DNA of 6,777 nucleotides, taken from an uncultured Clostridia bacterium (lineage in GTDB: Bacteria > Bacillota > Clostridia > Oscillospirales > Acutalibacteraceae). Location of the stretch: NCBI GenBank assembly GCA_944382025.1, contig CALWMQ010000223.1, forward strand, positions 1 to 6,777, given 5' to 3'. Made by a program: the position numbers and the translations under genes. Under the pieces are notes generated by a model. The model did no database searches, was not told the origin of the DNA, and saw only the letters and a program-made list of their open reading frames with translations. Shown here piece after piece: positions 1 through 5,459 of this stretch (positions are counted from its first letter, which is position 1; each line of letters starts with the position of its first letter).

Positions 1-1
1 T

Positions 2-853
2 ATTCATACTTTTGGTGCCGATATCGTCCCCAGCCCTTCCGATACTACCCAGGTTGGACGGGAGATCCTGAAGGCCCATCCCGGAACCGGCGGTTCTCTT
101 GGGTGCGCCATCTCCGAGGCGGTGGAAAAGGCTCTGCATACCCCTAATTGCCGCTATGTGCTGGGTTCGGTGCTCAACCAGGTACTGCTGCATCAGTCTA
201 TCATCGGCCTGGAATCCAAAAAGGCCATGGAGAAGATCGGGGAATACCCGGATATTGTTATCGGCTGCGCCGGTGGGGGATCTAATCTGGGCGGCCTGAT
301 GGCAGCCTTTATGCAGGATACCCTGAACGGTTCCCGAACCGGCACTGAATTCATCGCGGTGGAGCCCGCTTCCTGTCCTTCCCTGACCCGGGGCCGTTAC
401 GCCTATGATTTCTGCGATACAGGGCATGTAACTCCTCTTGCCAGAATGTATACTCTGGGCAGCGAGTTCATCCCGTCACCCAACCATGCGGGGGGACTGC
501 GGTATCACGGCATGAGCCCTATCCTCTCCAAGCTGTACCACGATGGCTATATGAAGGCGGTGGCAGTAGAGCAGACCAAGGTTTTTGAGGCGGCCACCCT
601 ATTTGCTAAGCACGAGACCATTCTCCCCGCCCCCGAATCCTCCCACGCTATCCGGGCCGCTATCGATGAAGCACTCAAGTGCAGGGAAGCCGGAACGGAA
701 AAAACCATTCTGTTCGGTCTGACCGGTACCGGGTATTTTGACATGAACGCCTATACATCCTATCTGGAGGGAAGAATGTCCGACTATGTGCCTACTGACG
801 CGGATTTGCAGGTAGGTTTCAATACCCTGCCGCATATTGAAGGTATCCAATAA
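2..853 (+). CDS. trpB: Tryptophan synthase beta chain, TrpB2-like (partial, 5' end outside window)
   Basis: The reading frame is open from the first bases to the TAA at 851-853, giving about 283 residues, so the start lies upstream of the window. The family joins indole and serine to make tryptophan using pyridoxal phosphate (PLP). Visible TrpB2-type features are the segment VPSPSD near the left edge, LGSVLNQVLLHQS (about 164-205), the phosphate-binding glycine loop GCAGGGSN (about 263-286), the LTRGRYAYDF segment, HAGGLRYHG (about 485-510) and PAPESSHAI. These match the longer TrpB2 branch (usually about 430-460 residues) rather than classical TrpB1. The N-terminal part carrying the PLP-binding lysine is missing only because the window begins inside the gene. 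The last conserved loop reads LTGTGYFD, where I would expect a LSGHG-like motif. No trpA is visible, which fits TrpB2 proteins often being encoded away from trpA. Confidence in the family is high; the physiological role (indole salvage or biosynthesis) is inference. Confidence 0.93.
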   Translation: MHTFGADIVPSPSDTTQVGREILKAHPGTGGSLGCAISEAVEKALHTPNCRYVLGSVLNQVLLHQSIIGLESKKAMEKIGEYPDIVIGCAGGGSNLGGLMAAFMQDTLNGSRTGTEFIAVEPASCPSLTRGRYAYDFCDTGHVTPLARMYTLGSEFIPSPNHAGGLRYHGMSPILSKLYHDGYMKAVAVEQTKVFEAATLFAKHETILPAPESSHAIRAAIDEALKCREAGTEKTILFGLTGTGYFDMNAYTSYLEGRMSDYVPTDADLQVGFNTLPHIEGIQ

Positions 854-884
854 GCAATAGCCACTGACGCGTGCGGGATTTTTA

Positions 885-920
885 AAGGCCCCTGGTAATA
901 CCAGGGGGCCTTATCTTGTG
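885..920 (+). terminator. Intrinsic terminator after the trpB2-like gene
   Basis: Arms AAGGCCCCTGGT (885-896) and ACCAGGGGGCCTT (900-912) form a 12-bp GC-rich stem with one bulged G and a 3-base loop. It lies 31 bases after the TrpB2 stop codon and is followed by a moderately T-rich tail (TTATCTTGT). The opposite strand also reads into CCTTTAAAAAT, so the hairpin could work for both convergent units. Confidence 0.72.
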
Positions 921-1315
921 GGAATAGGGCGATGCCCTCAGTCCTGCCTCCCTTGCGTTTTCCAAAATTACCATACGTCGCATTGGCGGCTACCGGTTTT
1001 GACCGCGGCATCAATCCTTGCTTGCGATTTTCAGGGCTATGGGTGTTTCCAGGCGTTGTCATTTATATAAGATGGGCGAAAACTTCGCGTATGGGTTTTG
1101 TAAAACAAGTACGAGATGGCGGGATTAATAGTATACAATAGGCGGGCTGTTCAAAGATGAGCGACACCTCATTGACAAGTCAGAGCAAACCATAAGGACG
1201 GTGATGGCTGTCCGGAGAAAGCGTGTTTCTATGACCGGGTTTCCTAGCCATTTTTGTGTAGGGACAGTAATTCCCATTTTTCCTGTTCATGAATGTGTCC
1301 GTGGGAAAGCTTCGG
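913..1315. other. Intergenic region with no convincing gene
   Basis: About 400 bases separate the terminator of the TrpB2-like gene from the stop of the convergent AraC-family gene. Short open frames exist on both strands (932-1141 plus, 1062-784 minus), but neither has a good ribosome binding site and I do not recognise either product. The region contains a bulged hairpin at 1204-1251 and several weak inverted repeats. I see no tRNA, no insertion sequence ends and no clear promoter. Confidence 0.5.
1204..1256 (+). terminator. Possible hairpin terminator or structured RNA in the convergent interval
   Basis: Outer arms ATGGCT (1204-1209) and AGCCAT (1246-1251) enclose CCGG/CCGG (1212-1215 with 1235-1238) and AGAAA/TTTCT (1216-1220 with 1226-1230) around a GCGTG loop. 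The structure gives about 15 pairs interrupted by asymmetric bulges and runs into five T residues at 1251-1255. This has the layout of a plus-strand intrinsic terminator. However, it lies about 350 bases past the TrpB2 stop with no gene before it, so its purpose is unclear. The bulges also make the fold uncertain. Confidence 0.35.
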
Positions 1316-2200
1316 CTATTTAGCTTGGATGGATTGGGTATACTCGCTTGGAGTCATGCCGGTAGCCTGTTTGAAATGGCGGGAAAAGTAGTGTACCGAA
1401 GCATACCCCAGCTGGTCGGCAATCTGGGTCACATTCCCACGGCCTTCCCGAAGCATGGTTTTGGCTGCGTCAATCTTCATTTTGCGATAATATTCCATGA
1501 CACCCATGCCGGTAACGGATTTGAACAAGGTTTTCAGATTGGTAGCGCTTTGAGCCGAATAGCGGCAAACCTCAGGGAAAGTCAATCCGGTTTCCAGCCG
1601 TTCCTCCATATAGCCTTTAATCCGCTCCACCAGATCGTGATCTGATCGCCGCTTGATGGAGGAAGAAACCTTCAGGTTCTTTACGGGTTCGGCTCCCCGG
1701 CGGACCAGACGGATCAATAACTGTTCCAACAGCTGTCCGACCATCTGTTCGGCGGCAAAGGCGCTGGAAGAAGCCCGTTCCAGCTGCAGAGTCCGCGGGT
1801 CGTCCAGAGGGCTGGAAAAGGCGTCCCTGGCTTCGTGAATGATCCGAGCCAGCAGTTCCCGCTCATCAGCGCCTGCCATGAGGACTTTCTTCTCAAAGTA
1901 AACCATATCGGGGCTGCGGCAGACGAAGGCCGCCACCACCAGATTGGGCGCCACCACTCCATTGGCGAAAACATTATGAAATTCGCCGGGCTTATGGAAG
2001 ATAATTTCCCCTTGGGTCAGCCGGTAACCGCGGTCATCCGCCATGACTTCCACTTCGCCCTTGTCCACATACAGCAATTCCCAGAAATCGTGTTTTTCGC
2101 CTTCAAACACATAGTTTTTGGCGTATTCAAAGTAATGGACACTAACCAGCGCCTCTATGGTGATCAGGCGGCGCAGAGGGGTGGGAATATACCCGGACAT
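1316..2200 (-). CDS. AraC-family transcriptional regulator (cupin sensor plus double helix-turn-helix)
   Basis: This 294-residue cytoplasmic DNA-binding regulator has the AraC/XylS layout. An N-terminal cupin-like sensor at about residues 30-95 includes HDFWELLYVDKGE and GEIIFHKPGEFHNV. A helical linker follows at about 110-170. A C-terminal pair of helix-turn-helix motifs covers about 205-230 and 255-280, with the second reading ITQ-like: VTQIADQLGYASVHYFSRHF followed by TGMTPSEYT. Length is normal for the family. I chose the ATG at 2198-2200 because AAAGGAGGT sits 8 bases before it; the frame stays open upstream to an ATG at 2248, but that start would overlap alr and has no comparable binding site. 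The gene begins 31 bases after the alr stop on the same strand, so the two are probably co-transcribed. The ligand and targets are unknown. Control of alr is possible but not shown, and local genes such as the convergent TrpB2-like one are equally possible targets. Confidence 0.93.
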   Translation of the reverse strand: MSGYIPTPLRRLITIEALVSVHYFEYAKNYVFEGEKHDFWELLYVDKGEVEVMADDRGYRLTQGEIIFHKPGEFHNVFANGVVAPNLVVAAFVCRSPDMVYFEKKVLMAGADERELLARIIHEARDAFSSPLDDPRTLQLERASSSAFAAEQMVGQLLEQLLIRLVRRGAEPVKNLKVSSSIKRRSDHDLVERIKGYMEERLETGLTFPEVCRYSAQSATNLKTLFKSVTGMGVMEYYRKMKIDAAKTMLREGRGNVTQIADQLGYASVHYFSRHFKQATGMTPSEYTQSIQAK

Positions 2201-2207
2201 GGGGATA

Positions 2208-2216
2208 ACCTCCTTT
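2208..2216 (-). promoter_or_regulatory. Ribosome binding site that fixes the AraC-family start
   Basis: On the minus strand the sequence reads AAAGGAGGT 8 bases before the ATG at 2200, a near-perfect Shine-Dalgarno match. It lies in the 31-base gap after the alr stop, which supports the 294-residue form rather than an N-terminally longer one. Confidence 0.85.
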
Positions 2217-2231
2217 ATGCCGATGGGGGAT

Positions 2232-3422
2232 CTATCGTTCCGGCACAATATAATTCAGCTTACCGATAACGTGCCCGCCGCTGAGGAAAATACGGGGAAC
2301 CCGTTTTCCGATCAGGCAGATGGTTTCATAGTTGATGGAATCCGACAGGACGGCAATTTCCTCCACAGGAAGTTCCAGGCCGTTGTCCCTGCCGAAGACC
2401 GTGACCGTCATTCCCTCCCGCGGGTCAGGCACATCGGAAACATCCAGCATACATTGATCCATGCATACCCTGCCGACAACCGGGACTTTTTTGCCTTCCA
2501 GCAGCATATAGGCACGGTTGGACATCAGCCGGGGATACCCATCCGCATAGCCGATGGGAACGGTAGCTAAGGTGGTATCCCGGCCGGCCGTATAGGTCCG
2601 GCCATAGCTTACCTGGGTTCCGGCCGGAACTGTTTTAACCATCGATACCACTGTTTTCAGCTCCATAGCCGGGCAAAGAGGCATCAGTGGCTTCATCCAT
2701 GGCGCTGGGGACAATCCGTAAAGAATAATACCGGGCCGCACCAGATCCAGATGCATCTCCGGATACCGCATAATCCCGGCGCTGTTGCAGCAGTGGCGCA
2801 GGGAGAAGGTGATGCCGCGCGCCTCAAGCCTGGCTAAGGCATCCATAAAGGCATCGAATTGGCGGCGGGTATAACCGTCGTCATTCTCCTCATCAGCCGA
2901 GGCAAAATGGGTAAATACGCCCTCCGCCGCCAAATGGGGCAGGGCGCTGATTTGTTCGATGTCATCGATGGTTTGGCCGTCTTGCGCCGGCCGGCTGTAT
3001 GGCAGGCCGATACGGGTCATACCGGTATCGATTTTCACATGGATGCGTACTTGGACGCCGGCTTTAGCGGCTTCTCTGTCTAAGCGGCGGGCATAGTCCA
3101 GATTCAGTACCGCCTGGGTCACGCTGAAGGCGGCCAGACGGGCGGCTTCAGCTGGCGGGGTATAAGCCAGGATCAAAATAGGTTCCACAATACCGGCATT
3201 GCGGATCTGCATAGCCTCTTCCAGATTGGATACCCCGAACCAGGAAGCGCCTGCCGCCTGGAGACAACGGGCTACATAACCGGCCCCATGGCCGTAGGCG
3301 TCTGCCTTAACAATAGCCATACTCTTTGCGCCCGGGGCAAGGGAGGATTCAATGGTACGAAAATTTTCCTGGATGGCGTCCAGATCGATCTGGGCCCAGG
3401 TACGTTTGAGAAATTCTGTCAC
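2232..3422 (-). CDS. alr: Alanine racemase
   Basis: This PLP enzyme interconverts L- and D-alanine in the cytoplasm and supplies D-alanine for peptidoglycan. It has 396 residues, close to the family norm of about 370-390. The N-terminal PLP barrel holds the motif AIVKADAYGHG, with K39 as the lysine that binds PLP. K130 in HVKIDTGMTRIG matches the position that is carbamylated in Geobacillus Alr, and R137 follows. The C-terminal beta domain carries the second catalytic base, Y273 in VSYGRTY, then GYADGYPR (291-298) and the MDQ motif (321-323). No key residue is missing. The start is GTG at 3420-3422, with AAAGGGG 11 bases upstream and a sigma-A-like promoter just before it (3454-3482). An AraC-family gene follows on the same strand after 31 bases. 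The short leader of about 25 bases leaves no room for a riboswitch on this strand. Confidence 0.97.
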   Translation of the reverse strand: MTEFLKRTWAQIDLDAIQENFRTIESSLAPGAKSMAIVKADAYGHGAGYVARCLQAAGASWFGVSNLEEAMQIRNAGIVEPILILAYTPPAEAARLAAFSVTQAVLNLDYARRLDREAAKAGVQVRIHVKIDTGMTRIGLPYSRPAQDGQTIDDIEQISALPHLAAEGVFTHFASADEENDDGYTRRQFDAFMDALARLEARGITFSLRHCCNSAGIMRYPEMHLDLVRPGIILYGLSPAPWMKPLMPLCPAMELKTVVSMVKTVPAGTQVSYGRTYTAGRDTTLATVPIGYADGYPRLMSNRAYMLLEGKKVPVVGRVCMDQCMLDVSDVPDPREGMTVTVFGRDNGLELPVEEIAVLSDSINYETICLIGKRVPRIFLSGGHVIGKLNYIVPER

Positions 3423-3453
3423 GGCTGGTCAAGCCCCTTTCTTGCTAGATGTT

Positions 3454-3482
3454 ATTATAGCGATTTTCGTAGAGAGATGCAA
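3454..3482 (-). promoter_or_regulatory. Sigma-A type promoter for alr
   Basis: On the minus strand the sequence holds TTGCAT (3477-3482) as the -35 element, a 17-base spacer, and TATAAT (3454-3459), a perfect -10 element. Transcription would start near 3447, leaving a leader of about 25 bases before the GTG of alr. This is the best promoter match I found in the window. Confidence 0.85.
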
Positions 3483-3640
3483 GGCTTGTTCCATGGTTAT
3501 TCCGCTGAGAATCAAAAAATACCGGACGACGGGTCATCCAGTGTGTCAAAACAGTCGACCGCCAGACCAAAGCACAAATAAAGTTTTTACCTGCCATTTC
3601 AGAAGGCAACGCTCGGGAGTGCATACGGGGCGGGAAACAG

Positions 3641-3760
3641 CGAGTAGGGGTTGGTACCGCGGTCAAAAGCGGAAGCCGCACCCATGTACAGCGGTTTTGG
3701 AGACCGCAAGGGAAAGTGAGGTCAAGGGACAAAGCTCTGGTCGTCCTCTGCGGAGGAGAA
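3641..3760 (+). promoter_or_regulatory. T-box riboswitch-like antiterminator/terminator, apparently orphan
   Basis: T-box leaders sense uncharged tRNA and control aminoacyl-tRNA synthetase and amino acid genes. Their hallmark is AGGGTGGNACCGCG, whose AGGG and GCG pair with CGTCCCT to form the antiterminator. Here AGGGG (3646-3650), the bulge TTGGTACC (3651-3658) and GCG (3659-3661) can pair with CGT (3742-3744) and CCTCT (3745-3749), allowing one G-U pair. The competing hairpin TCCTC-TGCG-GAGGA (3744-3757) would be the terminator. Deviations are one extra T in the bulge region, a long 80-base spacer containing GCGG/CCGC hairpins, and no run of T after the terminator. I could not recognise stem I or a specifier codon. 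No intact plus-strand gene follows. It may be a decayed or divergent T-box. Confidence 0.5.
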
Positions 3761-3828
3761 AATTCTTCGCAATTGGAGGAAAGGAGCAAGTATACGGGCT
3801 TGTAGCCAACCTTTTCGGGGATACCAAC

Positions 3829-3880
3829 AAAAGCCGGCATTTCCAACGACCAGAATTGATCATGGAAATACCGGCATTTT
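3829..3880. terminator. Bidirectional intrinsic terminator
   Basis: GCCGGCATTTCC (3833-3844) pairs with GGAAATACCGGC (3864-3875), giving a 12-position stem with one C-A mismatch and a 19-base loop. AAAA precedes it and TTTT follows it on the plus strand, so both strands show a T tract after the stem. On the minus strand it ends transcription about 80 bases after the stop of the membrane-protein gene. On the plus strand it would end any transcript from the T-box-like element. Confidence 0.7.
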
Positions 3881-3961
3881 ACAAGCGTATCTGTAAGAAA
3901 TAGGGATATATCCAGCCAGCCTGTGATGAAGGCTGACAGATGAGCGTAGGCACGGAGTTTT

Positions 3962-4399
3962 CTATCTCAGAACCTGTGACAAGATATCGAAAATCAATAC
4001 CCAAGTCAAGATAATAATAAATACCGAACAAAATACCATCAGCAAGCGCCGGTTTGCCTTTTCGGGGATTGCCCGGGTGGAAAAACCCAACAGCAGGCAG
4101 GAAACCAACGCTACTCCCAGATCAATAAATACCCGCAGTTCCGGGATAGAAAAAGGCAGGAATCCGGAAAACAGCCGGGCCAGAATACCGCTGAAAATAT
4201 GAATAAACGGAACCATAGCCAAAGGAAGAACCGCCAGCGCGTATTCTTTTTTTCTGGCACGCATGAAAATGACCATCATACAAACCAGTACAATCACAAT
4301 CGCCCAGCAGGCAAACAGCATGGCCTGGCTGGAAGCGGAAGGAACTTCAGCGGGGACGGTGACCTCCCCCCGAAAAAAGAGGGGCGTCGATAGCTGCAT
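3962..4399 (-). CDS. Small four-helix membrane protein of unknown function
   Basis: I do not recognise this 145-residue protein. It shows four likely membrane helices at about residues 26-46, 54-77, 88-108 and 118-141. The positively charged loops RARKKE (47-52) and RAIPEKANRR (109-118) fall after helices 1 and 3. By the positive-inside rule this puts both termini outside. The first 25 residues are polar to mixed and do not look like a cleaved signal peptide. No catalytic or metal-binding motif is visible. The ATG at 4397-4399 has only a modest binding site (AAAGG, 11 bases upstream). The gene stands alone between a 209-base upstream gap holding a perfect palindrome (4441-4467) and a downstream bidirectional terminator, so it may be its own transcription unit. 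It could be real yet lineage-specific; the hydrophobic pattern and downstream terminator support coding. Confidence 0.75.
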   Translation of the reverse strand: MQLSTPLFFRGEVTVPAEVPSASSQAMLFACWAIVIVLVCMMVIFMRARKKEYALAVLPLAMVPFIHIFSGILARLFSGFLPFSIPELRVFIDLGVALVSCLLLGFSTRAIPEKANRRLLMVFCSVFIIILTWVLIFDILSQVLR

Positions 4400-4440
4400 G
4401 GTTAATCATACCTTTCTTTCAGGATCAGCGGCGGACAGTT

Positions 4441-4467
4441 CTCCGGTAAACTTATTTTTTACCGGAG
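4441..4467. promoter_or_regulatory. Perfect 10-bp inverted repeat upstream of the membrane-protein gene
   Basis: CTCCGGTAAA (4441-4450) and TTTACCGGAG (4458-4467) are exact reverse complements separated by 7 bases. No T tract follows on either strand, which argues against a simple terminator. It lies 41 bases before the ATG at 4399. On the minus strand it directly abuts a weak possible promoter, TTGGGA (4491-4496), 16 bases, TATTAC (4469-4474), so it would cover the transcription start. That position would suit an operator, but an RNA hairpin in the leader is equally possible. Confidence 0.5.
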
Positions 4468-4608
4468 GGTAATATCTCATTCCAGCCATTTCCCAAGCAA
4501 TGCGAACCAACAGTTGAAACCAAGGGAGCCGCTAAGCGCCTATAGACGGGGCCTTCATTTTCAGCCGTTCTGCCATATAGCAAGGGAATACCTGGAAACG
4601 GGTTCGGT

Positions 4609-4929
4609 CTAGTCTACAAATTGAATAGAGGTATCTTTTTTCAATGCCAGGCGGCATTCCGCTTCCACGCATTTGAGGATACCGTTGATGACCGGGCAGG
4701 CTGCGTGTACCGGGAAATGCTCCCCAGCGTAATCATAGAAGGGGCCGGTTCCCGGCTTGGTCAGGCACAGTTCATAGGCGTCAAAGGTATCGCCCAAGGT
4801 TTCCATCATTTTTTGGACGGCACTGCAGCCGGACGATACTTTTACGTGTACTTCCATCTGGTCTTCCGAATCCGCACTGATCTTCGTAACAAATCCGCAT
4901 ATACCGGGATCTACTAATACTTTTGTCAT
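4609..4929 (-). CDS. DUF6951-like small cysteine-rich protein
   Basis: This 106-residue cytoplasmic protein resembles a family I know as DUF6951, found in Clostridia and without an assigned function. Typical features are the N-terminal VDPGICGF (about 6-13), an SSGC segment (C35) and the HAACPV motif (75-80), followed by a segment ending in LALKKDTSIQF. It has six cysteines (C11, C35, C55, C78, C87, C92). The recurring C11, C35 and C78 could bind a metal or cofactor, which is inference. The ATG at 4927-4929 is well supported by AAGGAGA 8 bases upstream. It lies 76 bases after the ACT-domain gene on the same strand with a perfect hairpin between them, so it may be the last gene of the paaK-ACT operon or be expressed separately. 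No clear terminator follows. Family assignment is from memory of the pattern and is fairly sure; function is unknown. Confidence 0.88.
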   Translation of the reverse strand: MTKVLVDPGICGFVTKISADSEDQMEVHVKVSSGCSAVQKMMETLGDTFDAYELCLTKPGTGPFYDYAGEHFPVHAACPVINGILKCVEAECRLALKKDTSIQFVD

Positions 4930-4949
4930 AAAATCTTCTCCTTATTCAG

Positions 4950-4978
4950 CGTCAAAGAAGCACAGAGGTTCTTTGACG
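4950..4978 (-). promoter_or_regulatory. Perfect 10-bp hairpin between the ACT and DUF6951-like genes
   Basis: CGTCAAAGAA (4950-4959) and TTCTTTGACG (4969-4978) are exact reverse complements around a 9-base loop. On the minus strand the stem ends 6 bases before the ribosome binding site of the DUF6951-like gene (4937-4943) and has no T tract after it. It could slow transcription, protect or define an mRNA end, bind a regulator as DNA, or set the expression ratio of the two genes. A standard intrinsic terminator is unlikely. Confidence 0.5.
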
Positions 4979-5005
4979 TTATCTAAAAAGATATCATAGA
5001 GTATG

Positions 5006-5443
5006 TTACTCAAACAAATCCGGCAATTCATGCTGGCAGAAGAGTTTGACCCCATTTTTGCCCAGTACCTCAATGGCCTTGTCATTATCGGCTACCCGCA
5101 GGATCAGGTAAGCCAAATCCTTTTTCCGTGCGGTAAAGGCGTACGCATACTCCAGATTGACCCCGTTTTGGCCCAGAGCCTCCAGAATCTTTACCAGCCC
5201 GCCGGGCTGATCCGGCAGTTCCACCGCCAGTACAGGAGTGATGGAGGAAACATATCCCGCCTCTTTAAGTACACAGGCAGTAGCATAGGCGTCATCCACA
5301 ATGAGACGGAGGATACCGAAGTCCTCAGCGTCCGCCAGGGACATAGCCCGCATATCGATATGGTTTTTTTCCAGCAATTTAGTGAATTCGGTCAACTGTC
5401 CGGGCTTATTTTCCAGGAATACGGAAATCTGTTTAACAGTCAT
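5006..5443 (-). CDS. Tandem ACT-domain amino-acid-binding protein
   Basis: This 145-residue cytoplasmic protein is built only of two ACT domains, about residues 3-68 and 70-140. The first begins KQISVFLENKPGQLTEF and contains the typical ADAEDFGILRLIVDD segment. The second begins AVELPDQPGGLVKILEAL and contains NLEYAYAF. The N-KPG and D-QPGGL turns are the places where ACT domains bind small ligands, usually amino acids, at dimer interfaces. There is no catalytic domain. The ATG at 5441-5443 has AAAGGAG 9 bases upstream, placed inside the 16-base gap after the paaK-like stop, so the two genes are co-transcribed and probably translationally linked. This pairing recurs in clostridia and archaea. 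The likely role is sensing an aromatic amino acid or arylacetate and modulating the ligase, which is inference. Confidence 0.95.
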   Translation of the reverse strand: MTVKQISVFLENKPGQLTEFTKLLEKNHIDMRAMSLADAEDFGILRLIVDDAYATACVLKEAGYVSSITPVLAVELPDQPGGLVKILEALGQNGVNLEYAYAFTARKKDLAYLILRVADNDKAIEVLGKNGVKLFCQHELPDLFE

Positions 5444-5459
5444 GTGGGGCGCTCCTTTC

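Larger units (their letters stand above)
3423..3961. other. Intergenic region between alr and the membrane-protein gene
   Basis: These 539 bases hold no convincing protein-coding gene on either strand. They contain the alr promoter (minus), a T-box-like regulatory element pointing rightward (plus), a ribosome-binding-site-like run GGAGGAAAGGAG at 3775-3786 with no proper gene after it, and a bidirectional terminator hairpin at 3833-3875. A smaller hairpin, CAGCC/GGCTG, lies at 3917-3935. The organisation suggests a plus-strand gene was once present here and has been lost. Confidence 0.5.

Noticed and set aside
784..1062. A 92-residue minus-strand open frame reading into the TrpB2-like gene.
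   Set aside because: Its C-terminal third is antisense to conserved TrpB2 coding sequence, and it runs through the terminator hairpin.
932..1141. A 69-residue plus-strand open frame after the TrpB2-like gene.
   Set aside because: No ribosome binding site, no recognisable family, and it overlaps an opposing open frame over the terminator region; more likely chance or a repeat than a gene.
1185..1250. A cyclic-di-GMP (GEMM-I) riboswitch, suggested by GCAAACC, GGACG and ATGACCGGGTTT.
   Set aside because: The closing GGCAA/TTGCC stem and the P1b hairpin are not present, the internal GCAAAGCC block is absent, and no plus-strand gene follows.
2201..2248. A 16-residue N-terminal extension of the AraC-family protein.
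   Set aside because: It would overlap the end of alr, while the ATG at 2200 has a near-perfect Shine-Dalgarno sequence 8 bases upstream.
3445..3846. A 133-residue minus-strand open frame upstream of alr.
   Set aside because: It spans the alr promoter, has no ribosome binding site or family resemblance, and begins inside the terminator hairpin.
3352..3903. A 183-residue plus-strand open frame through the alr start and the following gap.
   Set aside because: It is antisense to the alr start and promoter, then runs through the T-box-like element and terminator. Its last residues (after 3790) could be a remnant of a lost gene, but nothing recognisable supports this.
4500..4608. A terminator after the DUF6951-like gene.
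   Set aside because: Only very short inverted repeats (such as CGCT/AGCG near 4531) and no T tract on the minus strand were found.
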